64,000 nucleotides of DNA from Streptomyces sp. V2I9 (GCF_030817475.1 NZ_JAUSZJ010000002.1:5966626-6030625), one strand, 5' to 3'; numbered from the stretch's first letter, positions 54,714 to 64,000 are shown. Numbers and translations: made by a program. The notes: generated by a model not told the origin, from the sequence alone.

Positions 54714-56269
54714 TCAGGCGGGCGGGCCGACCTCGGGGAGCGCCGCGAAGTCGACCTTCCCGTTGGCCTTGACCGGCAGGCGGACGACCGGCACGAACGC
54801 CGAGGGCACCATGTAGGCGGGCAGGCGTGCGCCGAGGTGACTGCGCAGGTCCCGGACCCGGGGGGCTCGGTCGTGCCGGTGGCGTAGTACACGGCGAGGG
54901 CCAGGTCGCCGTACCGTGTGTACGGCTTGACGGCGGCGTCGGTGACCTCGGGGTGGGCCGTGAGCGCCTTCTCGATCTCGGCGGGTTCCACCCGGTAGCC
55001 GCGGATCTTCAGCTGGCGGTCCGCCCTGCCGGTGACGCGCAGGCCTTCCGGCGCCAGGATTCCGAGATCACCCGTGCGGTACAGGCGCAGTCCGGCGGTC
55101 TGTCCGGTGCCGGGCACGAACCGGGCGGCGGTGGCCTCCGCGTCGACGTATCCGCGTGCCAGCGCGGGGCCGGACAGGTAGATCTCGCCCTCCTGCCCGG
55201 CGGGCACAGGCTGCAGCGCCTCGGTGAGCAGGTGGACGCCGGTGCCGGGCAGCGGGTGCCCGACCGGCGCGCTCCCGTGCTCCGCCAGCGGGCCGGAGGT
55301 CAGCTCGGCGATGATCTCGGCAGTGCAGGAAGTGACGGCGGTCTCGGTCAGGCCGTAGGCGTTCACCAGCCGGGAGCCGGGGAGCAGGCGCAGATGGCTC
55401 TCGCAGTCCGAAAGGTGCACGGCGCTGCCGCCCACGATGGTCAGCCGCACCGGGAGTTCCTGCGGCCTGCCCTCCAGGTCCGCGAGGAACGCGCGCCAGA
55501 AGGCGGGGGAAAGGTCCATGGCCGTCACCTGGTGCCGGTGTATCTCCTCGACCAGTTCGCCGGGAGCCCACATGCGGTCGGGCAGCACCAGGGTGGCGCC
55601 GTTGGCCAGGGTCACCAGGATCTGTTCGAGAGAGGTGTCGAAGGTGATGGCGGCCAGCTGGAGTACGCGGTCCCCGGGCGCGATGTCGTAACGCTCATTG
55701 ATGTGCGCCAGGAGGTACGCCAGGGAGGAGTGTTCGACCTCGACGCCCTTGGGTGCGCCGGTCGACCCGGAGGTGTAGATGACGTAGGCGAGGTCCGTGC
55801 CCGAGACCGGGGGGCACGGCGGTGCGGGGTCCCCGGCGGGGGGCTCGTCCGGGGAGGCAGGCTCGTCCAGGCCGAGCAGCGGAAGGTCCAGGTACGGGAG
55901 GCGGCCGCCGGCCGAGGCCGTCACGACGAGGGCACACCCGGACCGACGGGCGAGAGTGGCGAGCCGTTCTCCCGGGGTTCCCGGCTCGACGGGGAGGTAG
56001 GCCGCTCCGGTCATCCAGGTCGCGAGCATGATGGCGACCAGGTCGGGCGAACGCGACAGGTGGGCCATGACGACGTCACCCCGGCCTACCCGGCGCGCCC
56101 GGAGCCGGCCGACGATCCGGTGGGCGCGCTCTTCCAGTTCGGCGTACGTCAGTCGCACCGGGCCCTGCACCACCGCGAGGCTCCCGGGCTGCGCGGCGGC
56201 ACGTGCGGCGAACCGTTCGTGAGCGGGCTTCAAGCTGTCGACTCCATTCGCACGGAAGGCAGTTCTCAT
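54714..56269 (-). pseudogene. Free-standing NRPS adenylation protein with a one-base frameshift
   Basis: A protein of about 518 residues that activates an amino or related acid as its adenylate. Core motifs in order are LTYAELEERAHRIV, YVIYTSGSTGAPKG, FDTSLEQIL (with the amino-acid-binding Asp), NAYGLTETAV, YRTGDLG, GRADRQLKIRGYRVEPAEIE and the catalytic Lys in LPVKANGKVDFAALP. The last motif is in a different frame: a run of six C on the coding strand (54860-54865 in plus coordinates) is one base short of keeping the frame. As printed, translation leaves the family after YYATGTTEP. It could be a homopolymer sequencing error or a real mutation. The start overlaps the ABC gene stop (ATGA). No carrier domain is attached. 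Confidence 0.82.
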
Positions 56270-58047
56270 ATCCAGCTCGACCACAGCCGGGCGTACGCGC
56301 CGCGCTGCTCCAGCAGGTCCTGGTGGGAGCCGGACTCCACGATGCGCCCGCCCTCCACCACGACGATGCGGTCCGCGTCGCGCGCCGTGTAGAGCCGGTG
56401 CGCGATGGAGATCACCGTGCGCCCCTCCAGTACGGCCGCGAACGACCGCTCCAGATCGCGGGCGGAGCCCGGGTCCAGCCGTGAGGTCGCCTCGTCGAGG
56501 ATCAGCACGCTCGGATCCGCCACGACGAGCCGGGCGAGCGCGAGTTGCTGTACCTGCGCGTCCGTGAGGCTCTCTCCGCCGACGCCCACCGTGGTGTCCA
56601 GCTTCTCCGGCAGCGCGTCGGCCCAGCCCGTCGCGCCGACGGTTGCCAGGGCACTCCACAGGGCGGCGTCCCGGGCCTCCTCCCCGCCGTCCTGCGGGAG
56701 GTGGGAGGCGGCCAGTTCGAGGTTCTGACGCAGCGTGCCTCCGAAGACGTGCTGCTCCTGGCTGACCAGGACCAGATGCCTGCGCAGCTCGTGGTGCGGC
56801 AGCTCCGCGAGCGAGGTGCCGCCGAGGCGTACCTCGCCGCTGTGCGGGGCGTAGGTCCCGGACAGCAGCCGGGCCAGTGTGGATTTGCCGCTTCCGGTGG
56901 GGCCCACGATGGTGACGCGCTCGCCGCGGCGGACGCTGAGGTCGATGCCGTGCAGGATCTCCGGCCCGTCCTCGTACGCGAACCGGAGGTCACTTACGGA
57001 CAGGTCCACCGAGTCGATGACCGGCATCTTCGCGGATTTTTTCGCGCCCCCGGCGGACTCCTGGCCGGTGTCGGCCGAGACCCCGAGCAGGCGGCCCAGG
57101 GAGGCGCTGCCCTGCTGGAGCGTGCCCACCCAGTCGAGCAGCGTCTCGAAGGGGAACATCAGCTGGAGGATGTACAGGGTGGCCGCGGTGACCTCGGCGA
57201 GGCCGACCCAGCCCTCGCTGTAGGCGTATCCGCCGAGGAGCAGGGCGAGGGCCAGGGGCAGGGTGCCGAGGAACTCCTCCCAGGAGTACAGGACGGTGCG
57301 CAGCCACAGGGTGTAGCGCATCGTCTCGTACCAGTTGTCCGTCGCCTGCTCGGCACGCAGGACGCGGTGCTTCTCCATGCGGTGGGACTCGACGGTGGCC
57401 GCGCCCTGGATGGTGGCGTCCAGTCCGTCGGTGATGCCGGAGGAGGCCGCGCTCTCGCGCAGGAAGCCGTCGCGCGCGCGGCGCAGGAACCAGCGGTTCA
57501 CCGCGTACAGCGGCGGCAGGGTGATCAGGAGCGCGACCGACAGCAGGGGTGACACCACGACGAGGGCGACAATGCCGAGCAGAATCCACACCAGCGCCTC
57601 GGTGACCTGGGGCACCGCCATCTGCACGGTACGCCGCAGGGTCTCGGAGTCCTGTGAGGCCCGTGTCACGAGGTCGCCGTCGTCGGCGCTCTCGACGGTG
57701 GCGATCGGCAGGTCGAGTACGTCGTCGACGAACTTCTCGCGGATCTCGCCCTGCACGGTGGCGGCGAGTCGGCCGGCGGCGCGGAAGGCGGCACGCGTCA
57801 GGAAGGTCTGCAGCAGGACGAAGCCGGTCAGCGCGGCGATGACTGTGGTCACGTGCCCGGTGGTGGTGCCGTGCCGCAGGTCCTCCACCAGGGAGCCGAG
57901 CATCCAGGGGCCGACCAGGCCGCTGCTGACGGCGGCGCCGTACAGGGCGAGGACCTTGGCCAGTTCCCTGCGGTGACGTCCTGCCGTCTGCCGGAGGAAG
58001 CGGTGCACGAACCGGGGTTCGGCGACGGGGAGCGTACGAACCTTCAT
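56266..58047 (-). CDS. ABC exporter half-transporter, subunit with intact Walker motifs
   Basis: A 593-residue membrane protein with six membrane helices (about residues 30-320) fused to an ATPase domain. Walker A is GPTGSGKSTLARLLSG and Walker B is LILDEATSRLD, with the switch His in ISIAHRL. The signature motif, normally LSGGQ, is LTDAQ. Together with the partner at 58044-59786 it should form a heterodimer in which only one composite ATP site is catalytic. The architecture resembles YbtP/YbtQ-like transporters found in NRPS siderophore loci. Genes overlap on both sides by four bases. Export or import of the cluster product is inferred. Confidence 0.88.
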   Translation of the reverse strand: MKVRTLPVAEPRFVHRFLRQTAGRHRRELAKVLALYGAAVSSGLVGPWMLGSLVEDLRHGTTTGHVTTVIAALTGFVLLQTFLTRAAFRAAGRLAATVQGEIREKFVDDVLDLPIATVESADDGDLVTRASQDSETLRRTVQMAVPQVTEALVWILLGIVALVVVSPLLSVALLITLPPLYAVNRWFLRRARDGFLRESAASSGITDGLDATIQGAATVESHRMEKHRVLRAEQATDNWYETMRYTLWLRTVLYSWEEFLGTLPLALALLLGGYAYSEGWVGLAEVTAATLYILQLMFPFETLLDWVGTLQQGSASLGRLLGVSADTGQESAGGAKKSAKMPVIDSVDLSVSDLRFAYEDGPEILHGIDLSVRRGERVTIVGPTGSGKSTLARLLSGTYAPHSGEVRLGGTSLAELPHHELRRHLVLVSQEQHVFGGTLRQNLELAASHLPQDGGEEARDAALWSALATVGATGWADALPEKLDTTVGVGGESLTDAQVQQLALARLVVADPSVLILDEATSRLDPGSARDLERSFAAVLEGRTVISIAHRLYTARDADRIVVVEGGRIVESGSHQDLLEQRGAYARLWSSWI

Positions 58048-59786
58048 GGCCTCACCGGTGCTGTCTCGTCGCGGGCCACCAAGGTCCGGTACTCCGCATG
58101 GCTTTCCAGTAGTTCCTCGTGAGTGCCGGTGGCGACCACGCGCCCGTCCTCCACGTACGCCACGCGGTGCGCGCGCTGGAGCAGGAGGGGGCTGACGGTG
58201 AACACGACCGCGCTGCGGCCGTCCTCGTGCGCGGCGTGGAACCGTTCGAGGTTCTCCGCGATCCGGTACTCCGTGTACGCGTCCACCGCGTCGGTCGGCT
58301 CCACGAACACCGTGAAGTCGGCCTTCGTCAGCAACGCCCGTGTCAGGCGCAGGCGTTGGAGCTGACCGCCCGAGAAGGTGCGGCCGCGCCCGGTCATGGG
58401 ACTGTCGAGGCCCTCCGGGAGGGGGGTGACGATGTCCGCGGCGGACGCTGTCTCAAGGGCCGCGTCGATGTCCGCCTCGGCCACGGACCCGCCCCGGGCG
58501 AGTTCCTCGCGCAGGGTGCCGTCGAAGAACTGGTGCCTGTTGGTGCACAGCAGAATCCGCCGGCGCACGGCCGAGAGCGGCAGCGAGGCCCAGGGCTCGC
58601 CGGTCAGCGCGCTCTCGCCGGGGGCCTCGAAGCGCGCCAGCCGGCGAGCGAGGAGGTCGGCGTCCACAGGGTCGGCGCAGGCGACGGCCATGAACGTGGA
58701 CGGGGGAACGTCCAGGCCCGAGCCGGGGTCGGCCAGGTGCGTCTCGTTGCGGGCCGGGGGCGCGGCGGCGGCCGCCGCGGGCGCCTCCTCCACCGCTGCG
58801 GGGACGTTGAGCAGGGTCGTCACCCGGCGGGCGGCCACCACGGCGCGGGTGACCTGGCTCATGCCCTCCATGAAATCGGTGAGCGGCATGGTCAGGAAGG
58901 TGGTGAATCCGTAGAAGGCGACCAGCTGACCGATCGTGAGCTGCTGGTCGAGCACGAAGCGCGCCGCCGCGTACGTGACGATGACGGTGACCAGGCCCGG
59001 TACCAGAACGCGTGCCGCCTCGAAGTCGGCCTCGGCGCGCGCCACTTCGGCGTCCGCCGTGCGCAGCCGCAGCGAGTCGGCCCGGAAACGCTCGGCGAAC
59101 TTCCGCTCGCCGCCCACCCCGCGCAGGACCCGCAGCCCGGAGGCGATGTCCACGGCGCGGCCGGCCAACTGCCCCTGCCGGTCGCGGTACGTGTCCTGCT
59201 TGTCGTGCAGAGGGCGCAGCAGCAGGCTGCTCAGCCCGCTGAACACGGGTACGACCACGAGGACCAGGAGGCCGAGCGGCACCGAGACCATGAGGATGGC
59301 CACCGTGACGGCCGCTATGGCCGAGACGGCGCCCACGATCCGCCCCGCGTAGAGGAGGCCGACGCCGATCGTGATGCTGTCGGAGGTGCTGGTCGCGATC
59401 AGGCTGTCGACGTCCTTCTGCCGGTGCAGCGCCGCACCGAGCCGGGTGATCTTCCGCGTCACCATGCGCGTGACCAGGGAGGCCGAGACCGTGCGCGTGA
59501 TGATCGAGTGCCGGTAGAAGGCGATGCCGGTCAGAGCCCGCACAACGCCGAGCAGCAGAACGGCCGTTGACCACCACAGAACTTCTCCGAGGTCGCCGCC
59601 GGCGACGCCCCGGTCGATCGCGAGGCCGATGGTGGCAGGGAGCAGGGCCTGGCTGGTCATCCAGACCGCGGACGTGACGGCGCCCCAGAGGGTGGCCGCC
59701 TTCTGCTTGCCCACGAGCGCGAGCAGGAACCGGCCCGGCGACCGATGGTCGAGTCCGTCATGGTCGAGTGCTGGTATTTGTTGCAT
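58044..59786 (-). CDS. ABC exporter half-transporter, subunit with degenerate ATP site
   Basis: A 580-residue partner of the previous subunit. Six membrane helices are followed by an ATPase domain whose Walker A region reads STFMAVACADPVDADLL, with no G-x-x-G-x-G-K-[ST]. Walker B is FTVFVEPTDAVD, lacking the usual Asp before the Glu. The signature FSGGQLQRLRL is intact. So this subunit contributes the signature to the good site and nothing to the other. ATG 59786 has a weak ribosome site. It ends in ATGA overlap with the partner. The gene is uninterrupted, unlike most cluster neighbours. Confidence 0.87.
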   Translation of the reverse strand: MQQIPALDHDGLDHRSPGRFLLALVGKQKAATLWGAVTSAVWMTSQALLPATIGLAIDRGVAGGDLGEVLWWSTAVLLLGVVRALTGIAFYRHSIITRTVSASLVTRMVTRKITRLGAALHRQKDVDSLIATSTSDSITIGVGLLYAGRIVGAVSAIAAVTVAILMVSVPLGLLVLVVVPVFSGLSSLLLRPLHDKQDTYRDRQGQLAGRAVDIASGLRVLRGVGGERKFAERFRADSLRLRTADAEVARAEADFEAARVLVPGLVTVIVTYAAARFVLDQQLTIGQLVAFYGFTTFLTMPLTDFMEGMSQVTRAVVAARRVTTLLNVPAAVEEAPAAAAAAPPARNETHLADPGSGLDVPPSTFMAVACADPVDADLLARRLARFEAPGESALTGEPWASLPLSAVRRRILLCTNRHQFFDGTLREELARGGSVAEADIDAALETASAADIVTPLPEGLDSPMTGRGRTFSGGQLQRLRLTRALLTKADFTVFVEPTDAVDAYTEYRIAENLERFHAAHEDGRSAVVFTVSPLLLQRAHRVAYVEDGRVVATGTHEELLESHAEYRTLVARDETAPVRP

Positions 59787-59882
59787 GAGCGAGAGGTCGG
59801 TCCCTTCGGTGGAATCGGCGCCGCGGCCATGAGCTCGGGCGGGCGCCGCCTGGCAGCGATCGGAACGGCTGTTCCTTCCCCG

Positions 59883-61640
59883 TCATCGCTCCGCGTCGAT
59901 ACGCGCAAGAGGGTCCGAGACCACGGCGGCCAGGTCGCACAATAGCGGGTACCGCTCGATCACCGCCGCGTCCACCTCGGTGCCGTGGGTCCTGCGAAGT
60001 CCGGCCGCGATCTGCTCGGCGGCCCGCCGATTCCCGTCCAGGGCGTAGAAGTTGGCGTCGGGTGCCGCCGGGGCGCCCAGGTGGCGCTCCCACAGCGTGG
60101 ACAAGGTCTCGAACACGGCATCGTCCCAGTTCCAGGTGGACTCGGGAGCACGCAGGGCGCTGTGGTCGGTCTTCCCGCTGCTGGTCCTGGGGATCTCGGG
60201 CACCCAGTACACGCGGGCGGGCACCATGTACGCCGGGAGCCGCCCGGCGACCTGCCGGCGCAGCTCCGCCACATCACGCTCCGGGCCGGCGACGAAGGCC
60301 GCGAGGTGCGGGCCGATCAGCCGGTGGGTGTCCATGCGGACGGCGACGCGGCGGTGGCCGAGCAGCGCCACGAGGGCGTCCTCCACCTCGTCCAGCTCGA
60401 CGCGGTTGCCGCGGATCTTGACCTGCCGGTCGATCCGGCCGGCGTGCACCAGCGGGCCGTCCGCCCGGCGCCGGACCACGTCTCCGGTGGCGTAACGCTT
60501 CCCGTCGGCGCCGAACCGCTCGGCGGTCAGGTCCGGGCGGCCCACGTAGCCGAGGGCGAGGCCGGGGCCGCTGACGAGGAGTTCGCCGATGTCCTGGCCG
60601 CTTTCGCTCAGGGGGCGGATCTCCAGTACGGCACGAGCCACGGCCGAACCGATCGGAAGGTCCGGCTCCGTCTCGTCGGCGTCCAGCGGGAGGCAGGCGT
60701 GCGCCGTCGTGTAGATGGTGGCCTCGGTCGGCCCGTACAGGTTCCACACCTGCCTGACGTGCGCGACCCGGGCGACCAGCGCGCGGCGCAGGTGCTCCCC
60801 GGCGAGGAGCAGCACGGTGCCGGCCGGCAGTTCGAGGCGGGCCTGGACGAGGTGTTCCAGGACGGTCGGCGTGGTCTGGACGTAGACCTCCCGCCCCGGC
60901 ACGACGAGGAGGGCCCCCAACTGGTTGGACAGGACCTGCAGTTCGGTGGCGATGACCAGTTCGCCGCCCACCGACCAGGGCGCGAAGATCTCGAACACCG
61001 ACACGTCGAAGGCGAAGGAGGACAGGGCGACGAACGAGGACTCCCGTCCCATCCCGATCAGCGAGACCACCGACTCCACGAGCCCGGCCGCGGCGGCCGA
61101 GCGCACCTCGACGCCCTTGGGCGTGCCGGTGGACCCGGAGGTGAAGATCACGTAGGCGGCGCCCGGCTGCGGGCGGGACAGCGGCTCGGACGGTCCGGCG
61201 CTCCCGGCCGGCACCGGTTCGGACGGTCCGGTACTCCCGGCCGACATCAGCTCGGGCGTGGTCAGGTCCAGGCGCGGCACGTTCGCGGGCGTCTCGCGCG
61301 CGGTGTCGACCGCCAGCACCATGCGTGCCCCGGCCCCGTGCAGTACGGCGGCGCAGCGGGCTGCCGGCCATGCCGGGTCGATCGGGACGTACGTGGCCCC
61401 GCACCACAGCACGGCCAGGATGGCCACGGGTGCGCCGGCCCGGCGGGCCCCCATGACGCCGACCCTGTCGCCCGGCTCCACACCGGCGGCGGCGAGCCGG
61501 CCGGCCAGCTCCGTGACCGCCGCGGCGGTCGCGGCGTAGTCCCACGATCCGTGGGCGTCACGGACCGCGACGCGTTCCGGGGTCCGGCGTGCCGACTTCA
61601 GGAACAGGGCTGCAAGCCGGTCCGGCTCATCAAGGGTCAC
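59883..61640 (-). CDS. NRPS adenylation plus degenerate carrier protein
   Basis: A 585-residue protein. The adenylation domain is complete: YVIFTSGSTGTPKG, FAFDVSVFEIF (amino-acid-binding Asp), NLYGPTEATI, YATGDVVRR, GRIDRQVKIRGNRVELDEVE and the Lys in RTSSGKTDHSAL. A carrier-like domain of about 75 residues follows, but the usual F-x-x-L-G-G-D-S reads FYALDGNRRAAEQI: the phosphopantetheine serine is Arg (bases 60027-60029). Tethering is therefore not possible there. GTG 61640 follows GGAAGGAA. A two-copy 33-base tandem repeat adds an AGSxGPSEPxx duplication between motifs A2 and A3. It lies downstream of the PKS gene and upstream of the exporter genes. Confidence 0.85.
   Translation of the reverse strand: MTLDEPDRLAALFLKSARRTPERVAVRDAHGSWDYAATAAAVTELAGRLAAAGVEPGDRVGVMGARRAGAPVAILAVLWCGATYVPIDPAWPAARCAAVLHGAGARMVLAVDTARETPANVPRLDLTTPELMSAGSTGPSEPVPAGSAGPSEPLSRPQPGAAYVIFTSGSTGTPKGVEVRSAAAAGLVESVVSLIGMGRESSFVALSSFAFDVSVFEIFAPWSVGGELVIATELQVLSNQLGALLVVPGREVYVQTTPTVLEHLVQARLELPAGTVLLLAGEHLRRALVARVAHVRQVWNLYGPTEATIYTTAHACLPLDADETEPDLPIGSAVARAVLEIRPLSESGQDIGELLVSGPGLALGYVGRPDLTAERFGADGKRYATGDVVRRRADGPLVHAGRIDRQVKIRGNRVELDEVEDALVALLGHRRVAVRMDTHRLIGPHLAAFVAGPERDVAELRRQVAGRLPAYMVPARVYWVPEIPRTSSGKTDHSALRAPESTWNWDDAVFETLSTLWERHLGAPAAPDANFYALDGNRRAAEQIAAGLRRTHGTEVDAAVIERYPLLCDLAAVVSDPLARIDAER
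61186..61251. repeat. 33-bp tandem duplication in the adenylation gene
   Basis: Two imperfect in-frame copies (61186-61218 and 61219-61251), both beginning TCGGACGGTCCGG, encode AGSTGPSEPVP and AGSAGPSEPLS in a surface loop before motif A3. The frame is kept. Confidence 0.75.
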
Positions 61641-61665
61641 TGCGGATTCCTTCCGTGGCGCGGGC

Positions 61666-64000
61666 CTACGCGGCCGGGGCGTTCGCCCGGAGCGAGGAGA
61701 TGTGTGAGGGGAGGACGTCCCAGATCGCGGGTGTGTAGAAGTGGGAGCCGGGCAGCTCGGTGTGGCGCAGCCCGTTCCCGGCGAGCTTGCGCCACTGCTC
61801 CTGGACGTCCGGGTCGATGGTCTCGTCCTCGGTGCCGGTGAACAGTTCGACGGGAGCCGTCACCCCGGAGCCCGGGCGGAACCGGAACGAGTCGCGGACC
61901 CGGATGTCGGCGTGCATCAGTTCGACCGCCATCTCCTGGAGATCGGCGTCGTCGAGGACGTGCTGCGGCAGCAGCCCGAAATGACGCATCCAGTCGCGGA
62001 GTTGGTCGTCGCTCTGTGCCTGCGAGGGGATCACCTCCCCGGCGTCCAGGCGGACGCTCGGCGCGTTCGCGGAGGACAGGACCAGTGCCTCGGGCCCGCG
62101 GTGGCCGCGTTCCTCCAGCCGGGAGGCGACGTCGAAGGCGACCCAGCTGCCCATGCTGTGGCCGAACAGCACGTAGGGGAGGTCCGAGGCGGAGACGACC
62201 GCCGTGATCACGTCCTCGACCAGCTCCTCCCAGCCCCTGGCGAAGTCCTCGACGAAGCGGCCCTCACGGCCGGGGTAGCAGACGGCGGCGAGCTCCACGC
62301 CGGGAGGCAGGACGCCGGCCCACTTCATGTACGAGCTGACGCCTCCGCCGCAGTACCCGAGACAGATGAAGCGCTTGGCAGCCGTGAGGACCGTGCTGTG
62401 GTACGGGTGCGCCACCGGGACGCGGACGGCGGCGAGCCTGTCGCCGCGCAGCCGGTCCATGAGCGCGTCGAGGGCGGTGGCCTCGCCGCTGAGCATGCAG
62501 TCCCTGGCTCCGGGCACGATCGCCAGGGACACCGCCTCGCTCAGGTAGGGAGCAAGGGCCTCCTCCGTGAGGCGTACGCGGATCATCCCGCCCGGCGGTG
62601 CGTCCCGCAGGATGCGGGCGCGTTCCGAGATCACCGTGGCGGCCTCGCCCAGGTCGAACACACCGGCGAGCACCCCGGCGGCGAGCTCGCCCAGGCTGAA
62701 CCCGCACAGCGCCGAGGGCCGCAGGCCGTCCGCGAGCAGCGACCGGCCGATCACCACGGACTGCACCAGCAGGGCGAGTTCACCGAGGCGTGGCTCGGCC
62801 TCGCCCGCGGGTGCGCCGGACAGCAGTTCTCCTACCGCGGTGCGGTCCTCGGCGGGCAGCGCTTGCAGGGCCTCGGCGAGCAGGTCCGCGAACCCGTCGA
62901 TCCCGGCCGCGGCGCCGGTGAGATCGCCCGCCGGCTGTCCCTGGCCCGGCAGGACCAGCACATGGCCGAGCTTGCGCTTCGCGAGCCGGCTGCCCGTACG
63001 CCAGGTGGTGACCCCGCCGTCCCGCCGGACGGCCACGACGGCCTCCCGGTGGGGGAGCACTTGCCGCCCCGTGGCGAGGGTGTGGGCGAGGGCGCCGAGG
63101 CGCCCGGGATGCTCGGCGGCGAACCGCGCGACGCGCTCGGCGGTGTCCTGGGCGCTCCGCTCGGAGGCGGCGGACACCGGCAGTACGGCCACCAACTCGC
63201 CTGATTCCTCGACCGGTTCGGCGACGGGCGGCTCCTCCAGGACGACGTGCGCGTTGGTGCCGCCGACGCCCATCGAGCTCACCCCGGCCAGCCGCGGCTT
63301 CTCGCTCTCCCACGGGCCGCAGTCCTCGGGCACGAAGAGCCGGTCGCTCTTGGGCCTGATCTGCGGGTTGCGTTCCCTGAAATTCGCGACCGGCGGGATG
63401 CGGCCGTGCGCGAGGACGAGCGTCGCCTTGATGACGCCGAGGATGCCCGCGGCGGCGCCCAGGTGGCCGAGGTTGGCCTTGGTGGCGCCGAGTGCGCAGG
63501 GCACTCCGTCCGGCCCCAGCGCCTGTTCGATGGCCGCCCATTCGACGACGTCACCGATCGCGGTGGCGGTGCCGTGCGCTTCCAGGTAGCCGATCTCGCG
63601 CCTGTCGACGCCCGCGTTCGCCAGGGCCGCACGGATGACGCGGCTCTGCTGGGCCACGCTCGGCGCGGTGAAACCGACCTTCCGGTTTCCGTCGTTGTTG
63701 AGCGCGCTGCCGCGGATCACGGCGTGGACGGCGTCCCCGTCCGCGAGCGCCTGATCCAGACGCTTGATGACGACCGCGCCCGCGCCGCTGGCGGTGATGG
63801 TGCCGCCGGCGTCGGCGTCGAAGGGCCGGCAGGAGCCGTCGGCCGACCAGATGCTGCCGTCCTGGTGGTAGTAGCCCACCCGGTGCGGCAGTTCGATATT
63901 GACGCCCCCGGCCAGCGCCATGTCCGCGTCGCCATGCTGCCCGGGTACCGCAGTGGGTCGCAGCCCGCGTCCTCCAGGGCCGAGAGCGCGACCTCCATCA
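61666..64000 (-). pseudogene. Type I PKS: ketosynthase with internal deletion, truncated AT fused to thioesterase (runs off window)
   Basis: Reading from the right edge, the ketosynthase begins ALSALEDAGCDPLRYPG, then breaks near 63935 and resumes in another frame at GDADMALAGGVNIELPH. About 90 residues with the active-site Cys are missing. The rest of the KS is normal, with the His residues in YLEAHGTATAIGD and GATKANLGHLGAAAG. The acyltransferase has VLVLPGQG, the Ser in LCGFSLGELAAG and the His in VAHPYHSTVLTAA, then passes without its last hundred residues straight into a thioesterase: KRFICLGYCGGGVSSYMKWAG, Ser in LFGHSMGSWVAFD, His in LPGSHFYT. No KR, DH or ACP is present. The frame from 63921 to 61666 is open. 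The product as printed cannot condense. Confidence 0.8.

Noticed and set aside
58119..59570. Long plus-strand frame opposite the ABC exporter
   Set aside because: Gly/Arg/Val-rich with no domain; the minus strand has full ABC-exporter motifs.

Overview
The window is high-GC actinobacterial DNA, almost certainly a Streptomyces chromosome: coding third positions are nearly all G or C, GTG starts are common, and the gene set (LuxR-type two-component pairs, lipoproteins, CHAT-TPR protein, ROK kinase, NRPS/PKS genes) is typical of that genus. No rRNA, CRISPR array or convincing tRNA was seen.

Region A (1-27,900) is a purine-degradation locus with passengers. Two paralogous NCS2 nucleobase permeases flank an 8-oxoguanine-deaminase-like amidohydrolase. 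Further right are malate synthase, a MobA-like nucleotidyltransferase, an IclR-type repressor (AllR), allantoinase and allantoicase. The logic is allantoin -> allantoate -> ureidoglycolate/glyoxylate + urea, with malate synthase taking the glyoxylate. The same pair of palindromes, one TTC-N9-GAA and one TTCAAY-N5-GTTGA, lies upstream of both malate synthase and allantoinase and is probably the AllR operator set. Interleaved are a fibronectin-III lipoprotein, a YfcC-type carrier, a very long CHAT/TPR protein with a frameshift exactly between its catalytic His and Cys, and a two-component system facing an FtsX-type ABC exporter.

Region B (27,900-40,480) holds an SDR/TetR pair, a second two-component system followed by a cytochrome P450, and a sugar or inositol locus: a Gfo/Idh/MocA dehydrogenase divergent from a GntR regulator with two 14-bp operators between them, then a binding protein, permease, ATPase and ROK kinase. 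It ends in a gene for a 3-oxoadipate enol-lactonase-like protein that is cut off after the first strand of its alpha/beta hydrolase domain.

Region C (40,480-53,600) is a mobile, decayed island that begins at that cut. It contains a PD-(D/E)xK nuclease, the C-terminal part of an Lhr-like helicase cut by an intact IS5-type element, a serine-recombinase fragment, an Sfp-type phosphopantetheinyl transferase, a second IS with inverted repeats, and an IS630 remnant. Between the second IS and the IS630 remnant sits a tight three-gene cassette (47,772-52,373): an ATP-grasp/PLP-decarboxylase fusion, an unknown 192-aa protein, and a fold-type-I PLP enzyme with an extra N-terminal domain. This is my best candidate for an undescribed pathway.

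Region D (53,300-64,000) is an NRPS/PKS cluster with many lesions: a thioesterase stump, a condensation-domain half, an adenylation gene with a one-base frameshift, an adenylation-carrier protein whose carrier lacks the phosphopantetheine serine, and a KS-AT-TE gene with a deleted active-site region and an AT fused directly to a thioesterase. The heterodimeric ABC exporter in the middle is open throughout, with one composite ATP site complete and the other degenerate. The cluster looks like a relic or a deletion derivative.
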